Source of the DNA: Plotosus lineatus
Lineage: Eukaryota; Chordata; Actinopteri; Siluriformes; Plotosidae
Length of the DNA stretch: 64,000 nucleotides
Reading direction: 5' to 3'
Assembly (NCBI GenBank): GCA_024760905.1
Contig: CM045735.1
Span: forward strand, 25,692,249 to 25,756,248
Positions 11,321 through 22,499 of the stretch are shown one piece after another (the stretch's first letter is position 1; the number at the start of each line of letters is the position of its first letter). The translations under genes and the position numbers were made by a program. The notes beneath the pieces were generated by a model. That model saw only the letters and a program-made list of their open reading frames with translations. It was not told where the DNA came from and made no database searches.

Positions 11321-12185
11321 TTATGAAAAAAGAAAATATAAACCATGAAAAAATATAAAAGTTCTCACCAACGTCCACTTAGGCTTGCACTAAACACACT
11401 TAAACTAAGACAGATCTGTTTTTAATGCCTGTGGAACTAAAAAGTATACAATATACAAAAGCTGATATTGAGCCCAGAAACTTCAAGTCCAGCTGTTTGA
11501 GCCTGCATGGACGAAATGAACCTCAGAGCGTAAACACAAAGACATATTGATACAACAGTGGACTAACAAAGCTGGTGTTTGTGCTATGAAGAGGAAGAGT
11601 CGAATGTTATGTGTACATTTATGGATGTTCAGGAAGTTCAACATTTTCAACAAATTTTCAACATTTTTATGGCACCCAACAAAATGGGTAGAATGTAGAT
11701 GTGTGAAAGGTGTTTGATCAAATGCATAAAAAGGATTAATAAACTGGCATACTCTAAATTGTTTATAGTTAAGTACAGAGAGCACTAAAACTAAAATACC
11801 TTGTATGAATTTGGTTTTCTGGATTACTTGACATGGTGGTACTTATCACCAGTGGTGTTGGCATGGTGGATAGCTGCCCAGTTTTGGTGTTGAGCATAGC
11901 TCTCTGTTGCAGCTATTCCCTCACTGAGCAGTCCTCAGCTTATATTTGTTCACATTCGAACATTCCTGCTGCCTCAACTGTATGCTGCGAGGCAGGAGCA
12001 ATAACAACAGTTACAGATTTTTTTTATTAAAAATTAACTGGAAAGCACAAAATAAAATGGAAATAACTTTTTTTGTATTAAAAATGTCTTAAATAATGCT
12101 GCATAAATCATTTCAAACATTCACTGATTTGCAGGTTTTTTTCTTTCTTTCAGTATACAACTTACAATGAGCATTTATTTTACAG
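11321..12185 (+). other. TCF/LEF intron, no repeat recognised
   Basis: Non-repetitive AT-rich sequence leading to the splice acceptor at 12185. A pyrimidine run (TTTTTTCTTTCTTTCAG, 12137-12153) lies some 30 bases upstream of the TTATTTTACAG acceptor. I see no coding potential conserved with known proteins. Confidence 0.5.
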
Positions 12186-12293
12186 TGGCATGCTCTGACA
12201 CGAGAGGAGCAGGCTAAATACTATGAGCTTGCCAGGAAAGAGCGGCAGCTTCACATGCAACTGTACCCCAGCTGGTCTGCCCGAGACAACTAT
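12186..12293 (+). CDS. tcf7: TCF/LEF transcription factor exon: C-terminal half of HMG box
   Basis: This 108-nt exon encodes 36 residues, from [20 protein letters not shown] to SARDNY. This is the second half of the HMG DNA-binding domain (helices 2-3) of TCF7/LEF1/TCF7L1/TCF7L2, the nuclear factors that bind Wnt response elements and recruit beta-catenin. It is preceded by TTTTACAG and followed by a GTGAGT donor. It starts and ends in phase 0, as in vertebrate TCF/LEF genes, where the exon runs from the Trp after LGRR to the Tyr before GKKK. One change stands out: LYPSW where many paralogues have LYPGW or LYPTW. The preceding exon (first half of the HMG box) is not in the 12 kb upstream. Family assignment is firm; tcf7 rather than lef1, tcf7l1 or tcf7l2 rests mainly on the next exon. 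Confidence 0.93.
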
Positions 12294-12640
12294 GTGAGTC
12301 CTCTTAGACACATGCAGGTATATACAGACATTTGTAGGCAGGTAAAGAGACAAAGAAAGTTTCTAGAATATCTTATCCAAAACTGTGTACAGTGCTAAAA
12401 AGCCATTTTATCCTTCATGTCCTTTTGAAGCTGAGCATAGTATTCTCAGTCATTAATAAATTTTAAGCACAAAATTTATGATAATGCATTATAATTAGAT
12501 ACAGTGAGAATGGACATTTAATTATTGACAGAATTATTAAATAACAGCAGCTTGGTAAATAATTTAATGGAAATGATATCTGGCATTTGAGGGCATGAGA
12601 CTGTAAACTGATAGACCAAGACAGTTCCTTGGCTAATATT
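12294..12640 (+). other. Start of large TCF/LEF intron
   Basis: The intron opens with GTGAGTCC at 12294. No repeat or gene is recognised until the ATTC repeat at 12643. Confidence 0.6.
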
Positions 12641-12642
12641 CT

Positions 12643-12835
12643 ATTATTCATTCATTCATTCATTTATTTCCGAAACTGCTTAGTCCTAATTAGGGTCGCG
12701 GGGAGGCTGGCTCCTATTTCAGCCTGCTCTGGGCGTGGTTGAGGGACACTCTGGACAGCTCACAGGGCAATCGCAGAGCAAAAACTCACATACCCATTCA
12801 CACTCTCACCTACTGTGCATGTTTTTGGACTGTGT
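12643..12835. repeat. Common fish-type interspersed repeat (ATTC-rich end)
   Basis: ATTCATTCATTCATTCATTT is followed by CTAATTAGGGTCGCGGGGAGG, a body with GGACAGCTCACAGGGCAATCGC, and TGCATGTTTTTGGACTGTG. Shorter pieces recur at 41186-41305 and 43594-43650. The far end resembles the reverse complement of SINE3 at 50328, consistent with one widespread repeat family. Confidence 0.7.
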
Positions 12836-12900
12836 AGGGGTGAAATTCACTCAATCGTTCTTTTTTATCTTTGAATGATAAACAAATACATGACATGGTT

Positions 12901-12901
<1 letters not shown>

Positions 12902-12947
<46 letters not shown>
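12902..12947. repeat. (CA)n microsatellite
   Basis: About 22 AC units just upstream of the Tc1 remnant. Confidence 0.97.
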
Positions 12948-12951
<4 letters not shown>

Positions 12952-13011
12952 AAGACACACTAACGACGAACACATATGTCAGTTTTAGACACTTGAAATG
13001 TCAGTTATATA

Positions 13012-13623
13012 CACTGTCCTCCATAATTATTAGCACCCCTGGTTAAGATGTGTTAAAAGCCTTAAAATAAATTTTTACACTGAAAATTGTAGAATAATTA
13101 ACCTTCTGTGAAGTGAATTTTAAGGGGGGATCCCTGATTGACAAGTAATTATTTTTCATAAAGTCACCTGTTCCACAATTATTGACACCCATAACATTTC
13201 CGAAGAAATAAATGTAATTAAAGTATTTCTGTCATTTCTACTGTAGTTCACAAAGTTGATTAGAGTATCTAGGAAGATTTCATTTGTAATTCATCACTTC
13301 CTGTTTATCTGGGGTATGGGATATGACAAGACAGAGGGCATTTCTCTTACCCACTCTTCAAAATGGGAAAGCTAAAGGAACATGCCCTTCAAGTAAGGCA
13401 GATGTGTATCGACCATCCCAAGTTATTCAATGGCTACAAGAAAATAGCCACTTGCCTGCACCTGCCCATATGTACTATCAGAGGAATTATTAAGAAGTTG
13501 AAAACAACTGGAACAGTGATACACAAGCCTCGACGAGGACACCAGGTTATTTTTCCACCACACACAGTGTATAGTATAGTAAGACAAAAAGTTCTTCAAA
13601 GCTCACTGTTAAAGAATTGCTAC
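13012..13623 (+). pseudogene. Tc1-like transposon left end and transposase N-terminus
   Basis: A Tc1-type terminus (CACTGTCCTCCATAATTATT after TA at 13010-13011) is followed at 13363 by codons for MGKLKEHALQVRQMCIDHPK and the paired helix-turn-helix region (GYKKIATCLHLPICTIRGII), then KTTGTVIHKPRRGHQ. This is the N-terminal DNA-binding domain of a Tc1 transposase. The catalytic DDE domain and right terminus are missing: at about 13624 the sequence jumps into RTE-like copy A. The ORF continues for some 37 codons into the retrotransposon, giving an artificial fusion (13363-13734). Confidence 0.85.
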
Positions 13624-14670
13624 AAGAAAGAGCACCACAGATGCAGTGTTTGCATTGAGGATGTTAATAGAGAAGTACAGAAAAGGTCAGAGGGAGCTGC
13701 AATGTGCCTTTGTAGATCTGGAGAAAGCATATGACAGGGTGCCGAGAGAAGAACTGTGGTATTGTATGAGGAAGTCTGGAGTGACAGAGAAGTATGTTAG
13801 TAGTACACCACTGTGCAGGACATGTATGAGAGATGTAAGACAGTGGTGAGGTGTGCTGTCGGTGTGACAGAAGAGTTCAAGGTGGAGGTGGGACTGCATC
13901 AAGGGTCAGCTCTCAGCCCCTTCTTGTTTGCTATGGTGATGGACAGGCTAACAGACGAGGTTAGACAAGAATCTCCATGGACTATGATGTTTGCTGATGA
14001 CATAGTGATCTGTAGTGAGAGCAGAGACCAAGTGGAGGAAAATCTACAGGGGGCAGAGATAAAGAAGGTGGAGGATTTTAAGTACTTAGGCTCAACAATC
14101 CAGAGCAATGGAGAGTGTGGAAAAGAGGTGAAGAAGCGCGTGCAGGCAGGTTGGAATAGATGGAGAAAAGTGTCCGGTGTGATGTGTGATAGGAGAGTAT
14201 CGGCAAGAATGAAGGGAAAAGTGTACAAGACGGTGATGAGGCCAGCAATGTTGTATGGTTTAGAGACAGTGGCCCTGGGGAAAATACAGGAGTCAGAGTT
14301 GGAGGTAGCAGAGATGAAAATGTTGAGGTTCTCTTTGGGAGTAACGAGGATGGATAGGATCAGAAATGAGTACATCAGAGGGACAGCACATGTTCGATGT
14401 TTTGGAGACAAAGTCAGAGAGGCTAGATTGAGATGGTTTGGACATGTACAGAGGAGGGATAGTGAGTATATTGGTTGTAGGATGCTGAGGTTGGAACTAC
14501 CAGGCAAAAGGCCCAGAGGAAGACCAAAGAGAAGATTTATGGATGCGGTGAAGGCGGACATGAAGGTCGTTGGAGTAAGAGTAGAAGATGCAGAGGATAG
14601 GGAGCGATGGAGGCAGATCATTTGCTGTGGCGACCCCTGAAGGGAACAGCCGAAAGGAAAAGAAGAAGAA
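13624..14670 (+). pseudogene. RTE-like LINE copy A, 3' half (RT)
   Basis: The insert begins within the RT fingers (the segment after PRKSTTDA) and continues through [40 protein letters not shown] and [16 protein letters not shown] (catalytic FADD intact, about 13988-14000). The C-terminal region follows ([30 protein letters not shown]), ending RWRQIICCGDP at 14637. An internal deletion near 14045 removes about 120 bp that copies D and E contain just after FADD. A small rearrangement lies near 13800. The 3' end GTGGCGACCCCTGAAGGGA is followed by CCGAAAGGAAAAGAAGAAGAAG. It is 5'-truncated and disrupted, so inactive. Confidence 0.92.
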
Positions 14671-15028
14671 GATCGCGACCTATCCTGGGGATGGCCCTAA
14701 AAGATATGGATGAAGCATTGGATGACACCCTCAACCTAGCTGGATAACCACATCCACTGGGCCACCGTCATCAGGCCATAGAAACAAAATAACAACTACT
14801 CATCAACTGCTTGATGGAATATAAAGACACTGCTTGATCTGAAAGACAAGGGAAAACCAAGACAAAGGACAGCTCATGTTTTCAAAGAATGAGCCAGATT
14901 CAACACTGAGTGAAAAATGTGCAGTTGGGAAAGGAAAATTCCAAGTGACAGGTTCTGAATAAACCCGGAATGAAAAAGAATGAGAGAGAAAAATTCATGG
15001 TGTTCATTTTACGGGTAAATCCGAATTG
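14671..15028. other. No recognised feature between two RTE-like copies
   Basis: About 360 bases lie between the 3' ends of RTE copies A (+) and B (-), which converge here. I do not recognise the content. Confidence 0.4.
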
Positions 15029-17462
15029 GTTCTTCTTTTCCTTTCGGCTGTTCCCTCAAGGGGTAGCCACAGCGAATCATATGCCTCCATCTCACCCTAT
15101 CCTCTGCATCTTCTTCTCTTACACCAACTACCTTCATGTCCTCCTTCACCACGTCCATAAATCTTCTCTTTGTTCTTCCTCTATGACTTCTGTCTGGTAG
15201 TTCCAACCTCAGTATCCTACTACCAATATATTCACTCTCCCTCCTTTATACATGTCCAAACCATCTCAATCTAGCCTCTCTGACTGTCTCCAAAACATCT
15301 TACATGTGCTGTCCCTCTGATGTACTCATTCCTAATCCTATCAATCCTCGTTACTCCCAAAGAGAACCTCAACATTTTCATCTCTGCTACGTCCATCTCT
15401 GCCTCCAGTCTTTTCCTCAGTGTCTCTCTTTCTGAACCATACAACATTGCTGGCCTCATCACTGTCTTGTACACTTTTCCTTTCATTCTTGCTGATACCC
15501 TCTTATCACCCATCACACAGGACATTTTTCTCCAACCATTCCAACCTGCCTGCACACGCTTCTTCACCTTTTTTTCCCAAACTCTCCATTGCTCTGGATT
15601 GTTGAGCCTAAGTACTTAAAATCCTCCACCTTCTTTATCTCTGCTCCCTATAACCTCCGTCACACCGACAGCACACCTCACCACTGTCTTACATCTTTTA
15701 TACATGTCCTGCACCACTCTAACATACTTCTCTGCCACTCCAAACTTCCTCATACAATACCGCAGTTCCTTTCTCGGCACCCTGTCATATGCTTTCTCCA
15801 GATTCACAAAGGCACAATACAGCTTCCTCTGACCTTCTCTGTACTTCTTCATCAACATTCTCAAAGCAAACACTGTAGCTGTGGTGCTCTTTCTTGGCAT
15901 GAAACCAAACTGTTGTTCACAAATGATGACCTTTGCCCTCAGTCTAGCTTCCACTATTTTTTCCTGTAACTCCATCTTATGGCTCATCGACTTTATCCCT
16001 CTGTATTTTCCACAACTGTGCATGTCTCCCTTGTTCTTAAAAATGGACACCAGCACACTTCTCCTCCATTCCTCCAGCATCCTCTCACTCTCTAAGACTT
16101 TGTTGAATGATGTTGTCAAAAAGTCTACTGCTACCTCACCTACACGTTTCCATAACTCCACAGGTATGTCATCAGTACCAACTGTCTTTCCACTCTTCAT
16201 TCACGTCACCCTTACTGATCTTTACTACTTCCTGGTCCTCAATGGTCACTTTTTATACTCTTTTCTTCTCTCTCATTTTCCTCATTCATCAGCTCTTCAA
16301 AATTCTCTTTCCATCTTCCCAGCACACTTCTGTCATCAGTCAATACAGTTCCCTCTTTGTCCTTAATCACCCTAAATTGCTGCACGTCCTCCCCATCTCT
16401 ATCTCTATTATAAATTATTTTCTTCCTCCTTACCATCCAACCTATTATACAAGTCATCATACTCCCTCTGTTTGGCCTTTGACACCGCTACCTTCGCCTT
16501 ATGCTGCATCTCCCTGTATTCCCGTTTACTCTCTTCGGTCCTCTCACTGTCCCATTTCTTCTGAGCTAACCTCTTTCTTGGTATACATTCCTTGCACTCT
16601 TCGACCTGTTTCCCTGATCACATTAGCTGTGGTTGTCTAGTCATCTGGAAGCACTTCCTGACCACCTATTTCAACTCCTCCTTGAAGACATGACACTCTT
16701 CCTTTTTCAGCTTCCACCACTTTGTCTTCTGCTCTGCCTTTGCCTTCTTCACCTTCCTCATCATCAGCATCATCCTGCACACCACCATCCTATGCAGTCT
16801 GGCAACACTCTCACCCACTACTACTTTGCAGTCACCAACTTCCTTAAAATTATATCGTTGACACAAGATGTAGTCTACCTGCGTGCTCCTCCCTCCGCTG
16901 TTATAAGTCACTCTATGCTCCTGTCTCTTCTGGAAGAAAGTATTCACCACAGCCATATCCATCCTTTTTGCAAAATTTATCAACATCTGTCCTTCTATGT
17001 TCCTATCCTGGATACCAAACCTGCCCATCACTTCCGTGTCCCCTCTGTTGCTTACACCATGTCCATTGAAATATGCACCAATGACCACTCTTTCACCTCT
17101 GGGGTACTCTGCATCACTTCATCTAACTCACTCCAGAATCTCTCCTTCTGTTGTAGCTCACATCCTGCCTGTGAGGCATAAGCACTAACAACATTGAACA
17201 TCACACCTTCGATTTCTAACTTGAGACTCATCACTCTGTCTGACACTCTCTTCACTTCTAGAACATTCCTGACAAACCCCTCCTTCAAGATGACTCCTCC
17301 TCCATTTTCTCTTCCTAACCACACCATGATAAAACAGCTTAAACCCTGCTCCTATGCTTCCAGTCTTGCTACTTTTCCACCTGGTCTCCTGGACACACAG
17401 TATGTTCACCTTTCTCCTTTGCATCATCCATCATTCAACATTTCAAGTCCCTACTCTCAGTC
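15029..17462 (-). pseudogene. RTE-like LINE copy B (endonuclease and RT, catalytic centre deleted)
   Basis: On the minus strand the endonuclease begins near 17420 (NILCVQETRW, with the catalytic Glu of the APE-type endonuclease). It continues with VVSAYASQAGCE and a D-rich GAYFNGHG segment (GADFNGHV in copy E), VDYILC, then the connector and RT fingers ([23 protein letters not shown]) and [20 protein letters not shown]. At about 15650 the frame passes from CAVGVTE straight to the FKYLGS region. The segment with QGSALSP and the FADD motif is therefore deleted (about 300 bp against copy E). The C-terminal region and 3' end (at 15029) remain. Many frameshifts are present. Confidence 0.92.
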
Positions 17463-17465
17463 ATA

Positions 17466-17532
17466 GGAAGAAACAACTCCGACCTTCTGGAGGATAAAGC
17501 GGACGCTCTACCAACTGAGCAACCTTGTATTA
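17466..17532 (-). repeat. SINE2 fragment: tRNA-like head
   Basis: The minus strand reads TTGCTCAGTTGGTAGAGCGT then CCGCTTTATCCTCCAGAAGG and TCGGAGTTG, a tRNA-like D-arm and T-arm start also present in the SINE at 34796-35033. The rest of the SINE is missing, and the fragment abuts the 5' end of RTE-like copy B. A functional tRNA is ruled out because no acceptor stem closes. Confidence 0.7.
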
Positions 17533-18119
17533 TTACTATGAAGTACTGGTACTGTATTGTGTTTTCCTGGAAAAATGAAATGGAAATTATAGAAGTGTTG
17601 GAGCAACCAAGATATGGAGGATAAGGATAAGGGACAGTGGCAAGTGGATGAAACCTGAAAACTTTTAGGTTTATTTACCAATATAAGGAAACAAAGCTGG
17701 CTCAGTAACTTCATAATCACAGCTTGGTCTGGAGATTACAGTAAGAATGTTGGGCTAATCTGAATGAATGTCAAAGGCACGTGTGTATTCGTCTGTGTAC
17801 AAACAGAGTGTATGGCAGATTGGGCACCACTGACGTCACTGACCTTGTTTTGATCAAGTGACTCGTAGAAAATGGCGGATACTACGACGCTGCATGATAG
17901 GAGTAATAAAAGTCGAATTTTCTATGCCCGCCGGGCAAATTTTGTGGCGATTTTGTTGTGGTAAGCAATTAAAGACATATTCTTCATGTTAAATGTGCTT
18001 TTATTCTCTGTGGCTTAAAGTGAAGCCTCCCTTTAACAGCATTGATTGCGGTCATTGTTGACTCGGGCCTCGACCGATTTAATTTGGAAGTCATATTAAT
18101 GATTCACATGGTTGATTTG
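17533..18119. other. No recognised feature
   Basis: Contains a moderately GC-richer part near 17860-17960 (AAAATGGCGGATACTACGAC and GCCCGCCGGGC), but no coding region or matching terminal repeats that I can support. Confidence 0.4.
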
Positions 18120-18225
18120 ACATAGGTTTTATGTCAGATGCCCTTCCTGACACAGCCCTCTGCATTTATCTGGGCTTTGGACGCACCCCCAACCGTGACT
18201 GCATGATTCTACAGCTTCAAATTAA
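18120..18225 (-). repeat. Fragment of RTE-like LINE 5' UTR (or SINE1 body)
   Basis: The minus strand reads AAGCCCAGATAAATGCAGAG then GGCTGTGTCAGGAAGGGCAT and CTGACATAAAAC, matching the 5' UTR of the near-complete RTE-like copy at 36940-37010. No coding part is attached. Confidence 0.75.
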
Positions 18226-18319
18226 ACCAAATTCAGTCAACAAATGACTCATGACACTCTGAGTTCCAATCTCTGCAACAGCTTTCATGACTCATCTCAA
18301 CCTATACATTAGATGTCAT

Positions 18320-19990
18320 TGTAAATGTGAAGAATGATTTTTACCAACAACTGAGCAACACCATCCTCATAGTTCCCTCAAAGTACAAACTCCTGCTCCT
18401 CAGAGATGTCAACGCCAGTGTTGGAAGAAACAAGAGATCTGGGAAAATGTCAAGAACAAAGAAGACATTGGAAATGCCAATGGACTCCTGCTCCTTGGGC
18501 TGTGTGCAGAACATTTCCTCTTTATCATTAACAGTCAGTTTTGACAATTCACTTGCTTCAAGATCATGTGAATGCACCCAACATCAAAATACTGGCACCT
18601 TCTTGATTACATGATTGTCCAATATCAGGACAAAAGGATGTCTTTGTAACCCATGCTTCATGCTGAGGACTGCTGGATAGAGTGTTGTCTAGTCATCTCC
18701 AAATTTTGAATTGTCACCACGAGCAAACCAATTAAATAATCGACCAAACCATCAAAGAAAAAGTTTGACCTATGACACGCGACAACCACAGGATTATTGC
18801 AAGATATCAAGACTCCATCATGAAGCACCACCACCAAGACCTGGATTTATCTGCAACAATCTGGAAATCACTCATCAAAGTGGCTGAACAAAAAATCAGC
18901 TCCAGCAAGAGAAAACACTAGTTTGAAGATGACAATGAAGAAATCACCTGGCTTATAGAGGCCAAAAAAGAAGAAAAGCCCATCTTTTCCATGGAAAAGG
19001 GCAAAGATTCAGACAGAAAAATACCAAATATTAAGATCTTGAATGCCAATTCCAAACCAAACAGAGAGATACAGAACACCTGGTGGCCACAGAAAGCTGA
19101 AGAACTGCAGAAGCATACTGAAGCTCATGACCTCAGAAATTTCCATGCTGACATGTAGGAAATATTTGGTCCAATGAAGACTTCAACTGGAAATTTAAAT
19201 GATCTGACACTTTCTTGACTGATCTTAAAGTCATCCCTCACTGCTGGAGGACACATTTCTCCACCCTTCTCAATCATGACTCCAGTCAGAATACTTCCTG
19301 AGAAATATTCCCCTCCATCCTTTACAAGCCTGGATGAGCACCTCTCCATCATACTAAGAATACAGAGAAGTACTCGACCTCATGAAAAAACAAAAATCTC
19401 CAAAACCACACAACATTCCTGCTGAAAATTTCTATCATGGTGGACTACGTCATGATCCTACACATTTGGAGAAAACCTATGAGTAGAGTATGCTGTCATA
19501 GAAAAAAGCCTTTTTTTTTTTTTTTTTTTTGCAAGAAGCTTTGTGGAACCTATTGTGGCATCTCATTCCTCAAATATTTTTTGCCAGACTTCTTCTGAGA
19601 TGTCTCTAATTCATCACGGAGAAAGTTCTGCCGGAGTCCCAGTGTTTAGTTACTTAGAAGTTAGTTCTTCCAGAGAAACAATAAATGTGATCTTTTCTGT
19701 GACACAGCTCCAAGAGAAAAATCAGACAAGATAAAGGATTTTTGATGGTTTCCTATGATGTAGAAAAGGCATTTGTCACCATGCCAAGACCTGCAATGTG
19801 GAAGGTTTATCAAAGCTGTTCAGTTGTGTGGCTGTTCTGACCATTTGTGAGTCACTCCACCGACAGTAGACTCTTGTGTCCAAAATGAGCTTTTTACACA
19901 GTCAGATAGAGGAGACCCAAAGCTGCAAAATGCAGCAAAAAGTTTGTCAATACCTTGAAAACTTGAATGATTTCTCTTATCATCTCTTCA
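18320..19990 (+). pseudogene. LINE III copy b: endonuclease and RT remnant
   Basis: The plus strand first gives an endonuclease middle section (NDFYQQLSNTI, LLLRDVNASVGRNK in place of LLGDFNA, then HQNTGTFLIT and LDYMIV). A connector follows with HDLRNFHADM (near 19127). After a T-run at 19511-19530 comes a degraded RT: LPESQC, YDVEKAFVTMPRPAMWKV (near 19750-19810) and C-S-D-H. Frames change repeatedly and no catalytic ADD motif survives. It is part of the same family as the copies at 8640, 51235 and 63630. Confidence 0.82.
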
Positions 19991-20689
19991 TAAAACCATT
20001 CTCATTTTAATCTGACAGGCCCTTTTTTAACCCATCAGTCACCGTGGTAACCCCCCAAAAAATGAACAAAAAACGAGTATATTTTTTTTTTCATTTCTGT
20101 TTATTCCAATAAGATCAGTATGTATCTTTTCAACCATTATATAAAGGTTCAAATGCCTTCAAATGATACTGATTGAAATAAAAAACACTATCAGGTTCAA
20201 ACAATCACACTGAAATTAAGAAAACTATATACAAGAAAACTATATAACAAAACTCTCTGATCTATTTATACAAGTAAGCTTCATCAACTCTGCCCTCAGC
20301 ATGATCATCTTGATCTATATCCTGCTCAGCAGAAAGGATCACATCTCATCTCAAACACAACAAAACTGACTCATGCATACTTTTATTAACAGATGCCTCT
20401 TTTTCATCAATGTCAAAATCTTAATAAACACAGCTAGCATCATCAACTCTGCTCAACAGCTGGCTTCATCAACTTTGTCCTCAATATTTATTATCTTAAT
20501 CTATATCCTCACCACCAACACAACCCATGCACACTTTTATTAACAGATGCCTCTTCTTTATCAACATCAAAATCAAAATCTTCATCAACACAGCTGGCCT
20601 CATCATCAGTTTGTTCATATGTAAAAGGAATGAAACATTTAAGTATTTTTAGGTCTTGACCAATTTTCGTACAAAACTAAACAACCCAT
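19991..20689. other. No recognised feature
   Basis: AT-rich stretch with short internally repeated phrases (ATCAACTCTGCCCTCAGCAT / TCAACTTTGTCCTCAATATT; CACTTTTATTAACAGATGCCTCTT twice, near 20380 and 20532). These suggest an old local duplication of about 150 bp but no gene. Confidence 0.45.
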
Positions 20690-22140
20690 GATCCAGCATG
20701 TCCAGTCCAGACAAGATTACACTCAAATCAAATAATAAAAAATCATCATCATCATCATCTTCTGCTAAGTCCAGGGTTGAGTCGCAGGTGCAGCAACCTA
20801 AGCAAAGAGGTCCAGACGTCCCTCTCCCCAGCCACTTCCTCCAACTCTCCCAGGGGGACACCGAGGCGGTCCCCGACAAGCAGAGAGACATAGTCCCTAC
20901 AGCATGTTCTAGGTCGACCCCGGGGTGTCTTCCCGGTTGGACATGCCCGAAACACCACACAAGGGAGGCGTCCAGGAGGCATTCTGACCAGATGCCCGAG
21001 CCACCTCAACTGGCCACTCTCAATGCGAAGGTGCAGCGGATCTACTCCGAGCTCTCAACGGATGGTGGTAGAGCTTCTTCCCTTATCACTAAGGGAGAAC
21101 CCCGCCACCCAGCAAAGGAAGCTCATTTCAGCCGCTTGTATCTGCGATCATGTTCTTTCGGTCACTACCCAAAGCTTGTGACCATAGGTGATGGTTGGAA
21201 CGTAGATCGACTGGTAAATTGAGTGCTTTGCCTTGCAGCTCAGCTCCTTCTTCACCATGACAGGCTCCTCTTAACAGCAGAGGCTGCAGTGATCCGTCTG
21301 TCAATCTCCCACTCCATCCTTCCCTCACTTGTGAACAAGACTCCAAGATACTTAAACTCCAACACTTTGGGCAGGACCTCATTCCCGACTGGGAGGGTGC
21401 ATTCCACCCTTGTCCAACTGAGAACCATGGCCTCGGACTTGGAGGTACTGATCCTCATCCCGGCTGCTTCGCACTTGGCTGCTAATCGCTCCAATGAGAG
21501 CTGGAGGTCCCGACTTGATGAAGCCAAAAGGACAACATCATCCGCAAAAAGGTGAGACGAGATCCGATGGCCACCAAACCAGAATCCCTCAACTGCACCT
21601 AGAAATTCTGTCCATAAAAATTATGAACATAATCGGTGACAAAGGACAGCCTTAATGGACTCCAACTCCCATTGGAAACGAATTTGAATTGTTGCCAATA
21701 TGGACCAAATCTGACTCCGGTGATACAGCGACCAAATGGCCCATAGCAATGGGTCCGGAACACCGTACTCCCGGAGCACGCCCCACAAGAGACACGGTCG
21801 AAAGCCTTCTACAAATCTACAAAACACATGTGGACAGATTGGGCAAACTCCCATGCCCCCTCCAAAATCCTGTGGAGCGTATAGAGTTGGCCAAGAGTGC
21901 TATGGCCAGGACGAAAACCACATTGTTCTTCCCGAATCCGAAGTTCGACTATTGGTTGGATCCTCCTCTCGTACTCCTGTATAGACTTTCCCAGGTAGGC
22001 TGAGGAGTGTGATTCCCTGATAATTGGAACACACCCTCCGGTCCCCCTTCTTAAAAATCAGGACATCCACCCCAGTTTGCCAATCCAGAGGTACAGCCCC
22101 CGATGACCATGCGATGTTGCAGAGACGAGTCAACCAAGAC
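20690..22140 (-). pseudogene. LINE II copy a (RT, 3' part)
   Basis: From about 22137 downward the minus strand reads LCNIAWSSGAVPLDWQTGVD then YQGITLLSLPGKVY (RT fingers). Next come VEGFRPCLLWGVLREYGVPD, ASSSRDLQLSLERLAAKCE, the FKYLGVLFTSEGRMEWEIDR segment, and RWLGHLVRMPPGRLP with TPRGRPRT near the C-terminus. The 3' end is a run of GAT triplets (reverse of ATC at 20744-20758). The palm with QGCPLSP and FADD falls in a broken stretch near 21640. The family resembles fish L2/CR1-group (jockey superfamily) LINEs; clade by memory only. The 5' side joins a Tc1 fragment. Confidence 0.87.
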
Positions 22141-22144
22141 AGTT

Positions 22145-22499
22145 GAATACCAGATCCATTTCCTACGCAGCCATGTTGTTGTACTTAATGCCGCATTGGG
22201 CTGGCATGATCATGTTGAAAAATGCAAGGTTTTCTCTGAAAGAGACGACATCGGGATGGGAGCATATGTCGTTCTAGAACCTGAATATACCTTTCTGCAT
22301 TGACGGTGCCTTTCCAGATGTGCAAGCTGCCCATACCACATGCAATCATGTAACCCCATACCCTCACAGATGCAGGCTTTTGAACTGAGTGCTGATAACA
22401 ACTTGTCCTTGTCATCTTTGGTCCGGATGACTTGGCGTCCCAGTTTTCCATGAAGAACTCTCACCACAGAACAGTTTTCCACTTTGCCACACTCGATTT
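22145..22499 (-). pseudogene. Tc1-like transposase fragment
   Basis: The minus strand carries LGRQVIRTKDDKDK, SVQKPASVRVWGYMIACGMG, SLHIWKGTVNAERYIQVLER and LPSRCRLFQRKPCIFQHDHA, the DDE catalytic region of a Tc1 transposase between the first and second carboxylates (the final phrase aligns with the Q-Q-D-N-A-P-x-H box; its Asp is kept). Stops and frame changes occur and both termini are missing. It is squeezed between LINE II copy a and RTE-like copy C. Confidence 0.88.

Noticed and set aside
1..12185. The exon encoding the first half of the TCF/LEF HMG box
   Set aside because: I looked for K-P-L-N-A-F-M-L-Y-type coding sequence on the plus strand upstream of 12186 and did not find it; it is presumably outside the window.
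15320..17181. Long Ser/Pro/Leu-rich plus-strand frames (15320-15619, 16107-16640, 16633-17181)
   Set aside because: They are antisense shadows of the RTE-like ORF, which stays open on the complementary strand because of codon bias.
20698..21222. 174-codon plus-strand frame with a serine run
   Set aside because: Antisense of LINE II copy a; the serine run translates the (ATC)n tail.
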